Positions 27,401 through 36,800 of a stretch of 43,621 nucleotides of DNA are shown here, piece after piece. The notes beneath the pieces are model-generated. The model was not told where the DNA came from and did no database searches. It saw only the letters and a program-made list of their open reading frames with translations. The position numbers and the translations under genes are program-made. This stretch comes from Clostridiales bacterium (GTDB lineage Bacteria > Bacillota > Clostridia > Saccharofermentanales > Saccharofermentanaceae), in NCBI GenBank assembly GCA_024691135.1, contig JAILNZ010000055.1:1-43621 (forward strand), written 5' to 3'. Position 1 is the stretch's first letter. Every line of letters begins with the position of its first letter.

Positions 27401-29970
27401 GAAGGTATCTCAGATATCCCGGAACCTTCTATATCCTTAGGAGTGATCTCGAATTCGAGCGTGATCTCGGAAGCGTAATTCCCGGTACCCGTAATAACAA
27501 CAGTTCCTGAGCCCGCATTGATGTTAGTTCCGTAAGATACTTCAAAATCCGTTCCGTTTATAAGCTCAGTTCCGTCACAGACAACTGTCACGTCAGGCTT
27601 TATCTGCGCGCCTGTATACTCGAAGCTTTCTCCGACCGCCGCTTCCGATATATCAATAGACCTGCTCAGGATAAGGAAGCTTATCTCCTTTACGCCTTCG
27701 TAGTTACCCTTGCCCGTGATAGTTACGGTTCCTTCTCCCGCGTTAAGGTTCTCCCCGTAGGAGAGTTCGTAATCGACGTATTCGAGAAGTACAAGAGAAT
27801 CAACTGTCACTTCGAACTCAGGCTTTATCTGCCTGTTCTCGAAAACAATGTCCTCTATGATCGGCAGTTCCATCCCGCCTATATCTTTTGCCCCGATCAC
27901 GAAAGACCCGGTTATCGATCCCTTGTAGTTTCCAATACCGGTGATATCGATAACGGCCGTTCCTGTATCCGTATTATCCTCAAAAGAGACTTCGTAATCT
28001 TCTCCCTGCGTCAGGGTCTTTTCCCTGTCCTTTATGACTATATCCGGAGTGATCTCCTGACCCGTATAGATCCGGGCCCCGACAGGATCCATGGAAAGCT
28101 CCCCGATATCCTTCTCTTCGATCGTAAAGTCGAACGTTTCCGACCCCGTGAACCTTCCCGTTCCTGTCACCGTGATCTTACCCGTGCCGGCATTCACGTT
28201 ATTGGAATAGGAGACCTCGAAGTCCTCTTCCCTGACCAAAGAAACGCCGTTCATGCTTACTGTAATATCCGGCTCCAGCTCGTTTCCGCCGTCATAGACC
28301 AGCTCGTCCTCATACTCGAAAACAAGCGTCTTTATATCCCTCTTCCTGATAACAAAAGTCTTCTCTATCGTTCCTTCGTAGTTTCCGATACCCGTGATGG
28401 TTATAACGGCCGTTCCCGGTTCCGTATTATCCGAATAAGAGACGGTATAGTTCTCAGGCTCTATGATCGATCCGTTGCCGTAAACACAGAAATTCGGAGT
28501 AATCGCATTCCCCGTATATTCCTTGTCCTTTATCTCGTCTGTCGTCCACCCCGCGATACTCTGCGGAAGGATCTTATAAGATACCTCCGTACTTCCCGTG
28601 AAGTTGCCTTTTCCGGTGAGGATTATCTGATAAGTCCCTGCATTCTTCTGAGGCGATCCCGACCTGGAATAATCGCCGGTTGTGAGCTCCCTGCCGTTAT
28701 AAGTCAACGACAGGAAAGGAAGCTGATATCCGTCGTTAAATACAAGGTCTTCAATATCTTCGATCTGTACTTCCGATATATCCCTCGGTAATATATTGAA
28801 CCCGGTTACCGTCTGGCCTTTGTAATTACCCTTGCCGCTGATATATACGTTATTATCCTCACCTGCATCAATGCAGCCGGTGTAGAAGAGATCATAATCA
28901 ACTCCCTTTGTCAGGAGCTTCCCGTTCAACGTAACGGCAGGCTCGGGATGGATCTCTCCGCCTGTATAGATCTTGTCCTCTATGTCCGATATGGAGGCAT
29001 TAGTAAGAGAGAGCTTATCTACCGTGATATTGATCTCAGCAGAAGCCGTGATATCACCGTCAAATACGATGCTTGCGACAACATCGGCATTTCCTTCCTT
29101 CACGGGAACAAGTTTTCCGTTCTCGATCCTTACGACCGATTCGTCTTCGGAATACCACGTTATGTCATAGAGATCACTTGAAAGCTTGACACCCGCGGTA
29201 GTCGACTGATTCCTTACCTTGATCCTGACGGAAACATCAGGAAGATCATAAGGGTCATTGCCGAGGAACAGTACTTCTGAAGTTATATCAGGATAAGCCG
29301 TTGCCTCAAGATTGATCTTATCCGTATCTATGTCGAGGGTCCTTGTCATATTGCCGACAAAGGCAGTCGTGGAAGTTCCCGTGGAACAGGTGCTGCTGTA
29401 GCCGAATTCCAGGACCCAGTAATCAAATCCGTCATATGTGAACTTGGATGAGCCGACATAGGTATAAGTGCCGAGCATGATCCTTCTGTGCCCCTGCCCC
29501 GCAAAAGGCGCATCAGTTTCCTTCCAGGCGTCAAAAACATCCTGAACCGTAAAAGTATCGCTGTGGACCATCCTCAGGAGGCATTCACCCTTTGCGACAG
29601 ATCCGTTATAGGTCAAAGTGCTGAACTTGGATCCGTCAGGCCTGTTGTGACTGTTGGCAAGGATATACTCCGCCGCCCTCTGCATGGCGATCTGTTCGAG
29701 ATTATAACTGTAGGTGAGATTAGGAAGACTCAAAAAACCGCTGGACTCTTCGGAATCATCTTCGTTTCTGAGCCAGTACCAGGCTTCGTCAGGATCATGA
29801 CGCCACTGTTCGAGAAGAGGATATATCCTTCTGGCTTCTTCCTGATCATAGTATCCCGTTACGGTGCAGCTGTACGTGGAGGCGCAAACGTCCGCAGAAT
29901 AGAGACCCAACAACAAGAGCGTTGTCAGTATAAGACATAAATATCCGATGCAAGATCTCTTCTTGTTCAT
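23689..29970 (-). CDS. Giant secreted CAP-domain protein with about 20 YTG/GNYEG-type repeats and C-terminal DUF4214-like module
   Basis: 2093 aa. Signal peptide; CAP-like region (IAMQRAAEYILANSHNRPDGSKFSTLTYNG...GHRRIMLGTYTYVG...YWVLEFG); repeats of about 75 aa; Pro/Thr linker; GFVERLYDYVLGRPSEPGGIDYWTDEL... RBS AGGAGG. Confidence 0.88.
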   Translation of the reverse strand: MNKKRSCIGYLCLILTTLLLLGLYSADVCASTYSCTVTGYYDQEEARRIYPLLEQWRHDPDEAWYWLRNEDDSEESSGFLSLPNLTYSYNLEQIAMQRAAEYILANSHNRPDGSKFSTLTYNGSVAKGECLLRMVHSDTFTVQDVFDAWKETDAPFAGQGHRRIMLGTYTYVGSSKFTYDGFDYWVLEFGYSSTCSTGTSTTAFVGNMTRTLDIDTDKINLEATAYPDITSEVLFLGNDPYDLPDVSVRIKVRNQSTTAGVKLSSDLYDITWYSEDESVVRIENGKLVPVKEGNADVVASIVFDGDITASAEINITVDKLSLTNASISDIEDKIYTGGEIHPEPAVTLNGKLLTKGVDYDLFYTGCIDAGEDNNVYISGKGNYKGQTVTGFNILPRDISEVQIEDIEDLVFNDGYQLPFLSLTYNGRELTTGDYSRSGSPQKNAGTYQIILTGKGNFTGSTEVSYKILPQSIAGWTTDEIKDKEYTGNAITPNFCVYGNGSIIEPENYTVSYSDNTEPGTAVITITGIGNYEGTIEKTFVIRKRDIKTLVFEYEDELVYDGGNELEPDITVSMNGVSLVREEDFEVSYSNNVNAGTGKITVTGTGRFTGSETFDFTIEEKDIGELSMDPVGARIYTGQEITPDIVIKDREKTLTQGEDYEVSFEDNTDTGTAVIDITGIGNYKGSITGSFVIGAKDIGGMELPIIEDIVFENRQIKPEFEVTVDSLVLLEYVDYELSYGENLNAGEGTVTITGKGNYEGVKEISFLILSRSIDISEAAVGESFEYTGAQIKPDVTVVCDGTELINGTDFEVSYGTNINAGSGTVVITGTGNYASEITLEFEITPKDIEGSGISEIPSEIFTGDNIEPEFTVTSDGIELIRGTDYEVSFEDNVNPGTARVLIEGKGNYKGSIETTFIINAKDLSVLTVEPIKAQRFIEGEECCPEVVIRNGDYVLVKDVDFEITYEGNDQIGDATARITGINDYTGELTLYFRIAKETVYDLTIDEIDPVTYTGEVFEPSVTVRDGEDILTEGTDYTVSYDNDPDVGTHTVTVAGKGDYAGEICATFDILPKDIGRIDVTGIADSKTYTGSELTIEPQILFNGTELTEGKDYKISYADNINAGTASYSIYGTGNFSGNIDGTFVIDPKSADELDIEDIAPQIYTGNVLTPEVSVKDNGRELKAGEDYILTYDDPVGSGTYEVTLEGTGNYEGERVLLFEVTPRDIDGLDIEDIADKTYTGYPISPVPVLSYGGAALSSSDYVISYSSNLEKGEASILIEGKGNFCGSTTVTFNIVAFDIGSLEIKGLSEKTYTGSEIMPQVKVQYGDIILEKDRDYFVTYENNVNVGPAEVTVTGMGNFEGILEGTFMINARSIEDMTVDPVSDMIYTGSEIIPPVVLRWEDVELVFDTDYKVYTVNSIDTGSYDLTVEGCGNFCGVLHTTFNIVAKDGTPLKIDELPQATYKGSPITPSVVIRDKDKILTDRDYDLTYENNVNAGEGKIKVSFKGNYTGESEVSFVILPKDVSGLTIDDIEDIVYTGSSIVPSVTVRDGETVVSPDDYDIFFSNHTNAGEAGIRIEGKNNYKGTVSLSFRIDPKDMSDFSIKGAEEEMTYTGKEITFDFVVTGDNTELIKDQDFKVEYSSNINAGTATYKITGINNYKGTVEGSFVIVPKDISLADIAKISDKAFTGGYICPDVYVTDEGTVLKEDEDYKVSFSDNKKVGSDASVTVTGKGNYEGSKTVTFKIVKAKIKDLSISQISDKDYTGSEISPKPKVKNGSITLTEGTDYSLTYKNNTDPGQATVTITGMGNYEGKKDITFKIKDIPVTPPPPTPVVTVTPEPEPETPDNKEGIRGFVERLYDYVLGRPSEPGGIDYWTDELYCFRQTGAQVAIGFIDSPEFKGRNKTESEFVDILYRTFFGREPDDEGKKFWMSQLSSGVMTRHEVAMGFIDSQEWADTCASYGIRSGGSYSPKVNIAPSDLTYGFVERMYLTALGRGFDQSGRDHWANALANFKLTGEAVGVSFFLSDEMKGYDLSDEEFLERLYLTFMDRPSDPDGKKYWLNCMKNNMTREQVVLGFTRSPEFVEKCIEARILPY
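24515..29013 (-). repeat. Array of about 20 protein repeats (about 75 aa, 225 bp each)
   Basis: Counted by eye. Consensus like I.DI.D.xYTG..I.P.v.V.dg...L..g.DY.vsY..N.naGta.vtItGkGNYeG....tF.I..kDI. Boundaries approximate. Confidence 0.85.
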
Positions 29971-30068
29971 CAGGACCTCCTAACACACAAAACGCGATAT
30001 TATTATATCACCCTGCCATACCCCTTATCAGCATTCTCCCCTTTTTGTTACAAAATATTAATCTAAAT

Positions 30069-30104
30069 AAAAAGAGCCTTCTCTTTCTCGAAAAAGCTCT
30101 TTTT
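30069..30104 (-). terminator. Intrinsic terminator of the giant Ig-repeat gene
   Basis: AAAAAGAGC / GCTCTTTTT stem; the minus strand continues into ...TTTTTATTTAG. Confidence 0.85.
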
Positions 30105-30147
30105 ACGTTATCAAAAGTGTTATTTCCCGCCTTTCAGGCGCCTGTCA

Positions 30148-30893
30148 TCAGTAAGGAAGTATCCTTGCCTCAATGCACTTTTCGACAAACTCAGGACTTC
30201 TGGTAAAGCCCAGGACAAGCTGTTCTTTTGTCATTCCCTTATTCATACAAGACATCCAGTAATCCTTTCCGGCCTTGTCGGAAGGTCTGTCCATGAAGGT
30301 CAGGTACAGCCTCTCTATAAATTCATCATTATCGAGATCATAACCCTGCATCTCAGGACTTAAGAAGAAGTTTACGCCAACCTGTTCGCCTGTCATCTTG
30401 AAGTTGGCAAGTCCGTCTGCCCAGTAGTCTCTTCCCGATTTATCAAAGCTTCTGCCGAGTGCCGTAACATACATTCGCTCTACAAATCCGTAGGTGAGAT
30501 CCGTCGGTGCGATCTTAACGCTCGGAGCGTAGGATCCTCCCGATCTGATGCCGTATTCAGCACACTTGTCCGCCCACTCAGGCGAGTCGATGAAGCCCAT
30601 TGCCACCTGATGCCTTGTCATCGTTTTCGACTTGAGCTGTGATACCCAGAATTTCTTTCCTTCGGCTTCAGGTTCACGGTCGAAGAACGTCCTGTAGAGA
30701 ATATCGACGAACTCTTCGTCACTCTTATTTCTTCCCGCAAATTCAGCGCTGTCGATAAATCCGATTGCGACCTGAGCACCTGTCTGTCTGAAGCAATAGA
30801 GCTCATCAGTCCAGTAATCTATTCCGCCCGGTTCAGAGGCTCTTCCGAGTACGTAGTTATAAAGCCTCTCGACAAATCCTCTTATGGCTGTCT
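30148..30893 (-). other. DUF4214-like module, four units, near-identical in protein to 23689..24423
   Basis: GFVERLYNYVLGRASEPGGIDYWTDELYCFRQTGAQVAIGFIDS... versus GFVERLYDYVLGRPSEPGGIDYWTDELYCFRQTGAQVAIGFIDS... Both end in FVEKCIEARILPY. Confidence 0.75.
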
Positions 30894-33800
30894 TTGCATC
30901 ATAAGGTGTCGGCGTCACAGGCGTCGGCGTGGTCGGAGTAGGTGTTACAGTGGTCGGTGTCGGGGTTACGACACTGACATTAAAGTAGACACTTTCCTTG
31001 TTGATGCTGTCGCTGACATCACAACGGTACTTCGTATCCTTATCAGGCTTAGCCTTATAAGTGGAAGATGAAGCGCCCGATATCTTGTTCGACTTACTTC
31101 CTTCGACCGTATACCAGCTGTATGTAAGCTGATTTGACGAAGTCGTGGAAGCCGTTACCTTAAGTTCTGCCGTCTCTCCCTTCTTGATCTTGAATGAAGA
31201 GCTGTTGCCTGTCGCGGTAAGCGTGTATACAGTTACTTCATAATCGAATACAACCGTATTTCCGTAATGGTCGCTTACGGTACACTTATACTTCGCGGAG
31301 CTTGACGCTTTGTCTGAATAGCTCGAAGAAGAACTGAGGATCACGCTGCTTCCGCTCTTTGTCCATACATATTCAAGCTGTTCGTCAGCAAGACTGCTCT
31401 TGGCATTAGCCGTCAGCGTGAATGTATCGCCGCTCTTTACGGAGATCTTTCCTTCATAGGAACCCTTGGTAAGAGTAGGTACCGTGATCTCAAAATCAAC
31501 ATTATGCTTGTTGCCGTAATTATCCGATACAACGCATCTGTAGGATGCTGACTTATCAGCCGTGAAGCTGTAAGTCTTGGATGTAGCACCGGAGATATTG
31601 GTGTAAGATCCCGATTTCTTGATCTGCCACTGATATTTAACGCTTCCGGTATTTGACGTTACGTCTGCCTTGAGCGTGACACTTGCTCCCTTAGAAACAG
31701 TCTGCTTGAGGTCCTTGGAATTATCGGTAAAACTGCACTCCCTTACCGTAACATTGAACGTCAATGTCTTGCTGTTATATCCGTCCGTTACCTTGCAGTA
31801 ATAAGTCGTATCATTATGCGGCTTGACGGTACAGGAAGAAGTATCGGAAAGCTTCACGTTTTCCTTGCCCTGCTCATACCAGTTATACTGTATGGTCTTC
31901 TCGGATGAGGCAGTAACGGACAATTTCGCGGAGCCTCCGTCAAAGATCGTATAATCCGACTGGGACGTAGTAGCTGTCAAAGTTACGACCGTTACTGAAT
32001 AAGTTACGGTAACCGAATTATTGTAATTATCCGTGATCACACAGTAATACGTTGCATTCGATGTCGTATTCGTGCTGAGGGAACTCTGCGTAGCGTTACT
32101 TATCACGCTGGAACCCTTCTTCCAGGTATAGTGGAGTTCGCCTCCGACACTGCTCGTTGCATTTGCATTAAGCTTGAATGTACTTCCGTTTCCGACTGTC
32201 AGACTGTTAGATGTATTCGATACATTGATCGTCGGAACGGTAATCTCAAATACAACATACTTCGTGTTGCCGTAATCATCCGTTACGGTACATCTGTATG
32301 TCTGGGAAGAAGTTGCCGTAAACTTGTATGTCTTTGCATTCGCCGTACCTGATGCATTCACATAATTGCCACTGGCATTTTTCTTCTCCCACTTGTAGTG
32401 AAGAGCACTGTTTGCATTCGACTCGACTTTTGCTTCAAGAGTGATCTTGGAGTTGTAGCTTACGGTCTGCTGCTTTCCTTCGGATCTGTCCGTAAGAGTA
32501 GCTTCCACTACCGATACGTCAAAGGATAATGTACGCGTGTTATAGCCGTCGCTTACTTCACAGCAATAAGTCGTATCCGTAGAAGGAGCGATAGTCAGAG
32601 AAGACTTATCTGACAATTTCTGTGTCGTGCCTTCCTTGTACCAGAAGTAAGTGATCTGATCATTATCGGATGTGGCATTTACCGACATGCTTACGGTATC
32701 ACCCTTAAATATCGTGAACGACTGCTGGGACGAACTTACTTCAAGGACGATTACCGTTACCGTATAGCTGATGGTTATCGAGTTGTTGTAGTCATCCGTG
32801 ATCTCACAGGTATAGACTGCCGATGAATCGGCAACTCCGCTGAAGGTAGCCGTCTTGATATTCGTAGTTGTCGAACCCTTCTTCCACTTATAGTGAAGAG
32901 TCGATCCTGAAACGCTGCTTACTGCATTTGCGGTAAGCGTAAATGACAGTCCCTTTCCTACTGTAACGGAAGTCTGGTTCGTTCCCTTGGTAAGAGTAGG
33001 TACCGTTATCGAGAAATCGACGTTGACCGTATTTCCGTAGCTGTCACTTACAACACATCTGTAGCTGCCCGAAGCGTTAGCCGTAAGAACGTATGAACTT
33101 GCCGTCTGGTTCTGGATATTGACGTATTTACCGGACTTCTTTTCCTGCCATGTATAGCTTAACGTGCTTCCGGAATTGGAAACAACATCAACTGCCAAAG
33201 TTACGGAATCGCCCTTCTTTACGGTACGGACCTTATTAACCGTATTATCCGTAAGAGAAGTATTCATTACGGAAACGGTAAACGTGAACGTCTTACTTCC
33301 GTATCCGTCGGTAACATCACAGCGGTAGACCGTATCGGTCTCCGGACTTGGCGAGAATGTGCTTCCCGAACCGATCTTCGTATCGGATCCTGCAATATAC
33401 CAGTCATATGTGATGCTGTTGTCACTGGTCGTCGATGCCGTGATCGTCATCTCCGCCTTGTCTCCTCTGAAGATCGTCAGCGAAGGCTCGCTCTGCTCGG
33501 CCGTGAGTGCGTATACCTTTACGGTATAGCTGATGGTTACCGTATTGTTATATTCATCAGTGACCTTACACTTGAAGAACTTCGTTCCGCTGCCTATTAC
33601 GGAAGTGGAATAAGAAGGTGCGTTTGCAGCATCCTGGATAGTGGTATTGCCCAGGATCCATGTGTAGGTAAGATTACTTCCGATACTGCTTACGACTACT
33701 GCATCCAATTTGAACGTCTGATCTTCACCGACCTTTAAGGATGTCGTGTTCGAACCCTTTGTAAGAGTAGGTACGGTAACGGTAAATGATACGTTCAGAC

Positions 33801-36800
33801 TGTCATAACTGTTCGATACAACGCAGCGGATATTTCCTGATGCATTGGCCGTATATGTATAAGATGACGAAGAAGCACCTGCTATATCAGAGTATGTTCC
33901 GTTTGTCTCCATCTTCTGCCACTGATATGTGATATTGCCGGCATTCGAGGTTACATTGGTCTGAAGCGTAACGCTTTGTCCCTTCTTAACGATCTTATCG
34001 GTATCCGTGGTATTGTTAATAAGATATGTGGAATTGACCACGACAGTAAAGTTCAGATATTCGGTATTATACTGATCGCTGACCTTACATACATATCTGG
34101 TCTCGGTATCAGGGCTGACCTTAAGGGTAGAAGTAGTACTCAGGACTGTTCCCTCATTTCCGCTCTGATACCATGTAAACGTCGGTTGATTTCCCGAGGT
34201 GGAAACAGCATCAACAGACATTGTCGCCTGATCACCCCTGAAGATATTTACCGTCTTTCCCGGATCCTGCATACAGGTAAGGGAATATACTGTAACGTTA
34301 TATGTTATCGTCACACTGTTATTGTAATTATCCTTGACTTTACACTTGAATACCGTCGTCTCCGAGACAGAATAAGAGTAGGAGGATACCCGGCCCTTGA
34401 TATCGGTCGAATCTCCGATCGTCCACTCATAAGTAAGAGAACTGTTGATGCTGCTTACTACATTCGCAGTCATCGTTACGGTATCTCCTTTTCCTGCCTC
34501 GAAGAATGTCTCGTTCACGCCTAATTCAAGAGTAGGAAGCGTGATATCAAAATCAACGTTTACACGGTTATTGTAGTTATCTGTTACGACACATCTGTAG
34601 TAGCCTGAAGAAGTTGCCGTAAAGGAATACTTGGAGGAAGTCTGGTTTGATATAACCGAATAGGATCCTGAAGCATTCATCTTATACCACTTGTACTTGA
34701 GAGTGCTTCCTGCATCGGATACCACATTGACTTCGAGTTCGACATTTTCTCCGTTACTTACTATCCTTGACTTGTTTTCGGTATTATCCGTAAGTGTCGC
34801 ATTCTTGACGGTTACGACAAAAGTAAGTGTCTTAGTGTTATAGGAATCACTCACCTCACAGTAATATGTCTTACTGGAAGACGGCTTAGGAGAATAGCTC
34901 TTCGTGGAGTTGAGATTTCCTGACGGATTATCCGAATCATACCATCTGTAAGTAATGGTATTACCGCCCTGTGTACTTGCCGTAACTGACATAGAAGCGG
35001 AATCGCCGTTAAAGATCGTAAGTTCCGCACTGTTCTGTGTCGCCGTGAGCTTACATACCGTTACGTTATATTGGATCGTTACGGTATTGTTGTGCGTATC
35101 GGAGACCTTGCAATAGAATGTTGAAGTCGAACTTACCGTAGGGGAATATACCGAGCCCGTAGACAGTACTGTACTTGATGATCCCTTGGTCCATGAATAG
35201 GAAAGGGTATCGTTAGAACTGCTTACTGCATTTGCTTCCATACTGCATACCTGGCCTTTACCGACCTTGATGGAAGTAATATTCTCACCTATCGTAAGTG
35301 TAGGAACAGTAATTACAAAATCAACATTTTTGGTGTTTCCGTATGTATCCGTAACCACACATCTGTAGTTACCGGAAGCTGTTGCCTTAAAGGTATAACT
35401 GCTTGACGTAGCTCCGCTTATATTCGTATACGAAGAACCTGACTTCTTCTGCCACTTATAGGTAAGCGTGCTGCCCGCATTGGATGTGACATTAGTCTCG
35501 AGAGTAACGTTCTCACCGTTACTTACGGTTCTTACCTTGTTAGTCGTATTGTCTGTAAGGACTGCGTCCTGAACGGTTACGACAAACGTAAGTGTCGTTG
35601 TATTATACGTATCGCTTACTTCACAATAATAGGTCGTATCGGAAGACGGCTTCGGATTATAGGAACTGCCCGTAGATAGAACCGTATTCGGAGAACCTGC
35701 GGCATACCACTTATAGGTGATAGTGCTGTTGTCCGAAGTTGCAGTTACGGACATTGATGCAGTATCGCCATTAAAGATCGAGATATCCGTCATGTTCTGC
35801 GTTGCCGTTAGCTTTATAACAGTAACCGTATAAGTGATAGTGATCGAGTTGTTGTAATCATCTGTGACCTTGCAGTAATACTTGGTCGTCTCGGAAGTCG
35901 ATGTCGAATAAGATGCGGCACTATGTACGCTCGTTGACGAAGGAGATCCCTTGGTCCATGAATAGTAGAGTCTGCTGTTATGACTGCTTACCGCATTTGC
36001 CGTGAGAGTAAAGGACTGGTCCTTGCCGGCTTTGATGCTTGTGGTATTATTTCCTGCGGTCAGTGTAGGAACGGTTATCGTAAAATCAACATTTTTGGAG
36101 TTGCCGTAATCATCGGTAACGACACATCTGTAGTAGCCTGTGGAATTAGCCGTATAAGTATATTTCTTACTCGTCTGATTACTGATGTTTACGTAGTTTC
36201 CGCCGGAACTCTGCGACTGCCACTGATAGTGGAGAGCAGATCCCGCATTTGACGAGACATTTACTTCAAGAGTAACGCTCGCGCCTTTTTTAACAACACG
36301 TGTCTTGTTCTCGGTATTGTCCGTGAGTGCGGCCTGAAGGACCGTTACTTGACATGTGAGAACGGTGGTATTATATGTGTCGCTTACTTCACAGCAGTAA
36401 GTGGTATTTGATGAAGGCTTTGGTGAATAGGAACTTGATGTGGAAAGTACTGTTCCCTGCTGACCCTGGATATACCACTTGTAAGACAGCTTGTCATTTC
36501 CCGCTGTCGAAGAGGCATTGACTGACATCTGTGCTTCATCTCCGCCGTATATCGAGAGGGAAGAATTATTAAGGCCTGCCGTGAGCTTATAGACCGTAAC
36601 GTTATATGTTACCGTTACGACGTTATTATATTCGTCCCTGATCGTACACTTATATGTGGTGCTCAACGAAGATGATGTCGTATAAGACGATGCACTGCTA
36701 AGGACGGTGGTCGAACTGCCCTGTGTCCATGCATACGACAGACTGCTGTTGTGACTGCTCGTTACGGAAGGAGTCATGGTAAATGACTTTCCTTCACCTG

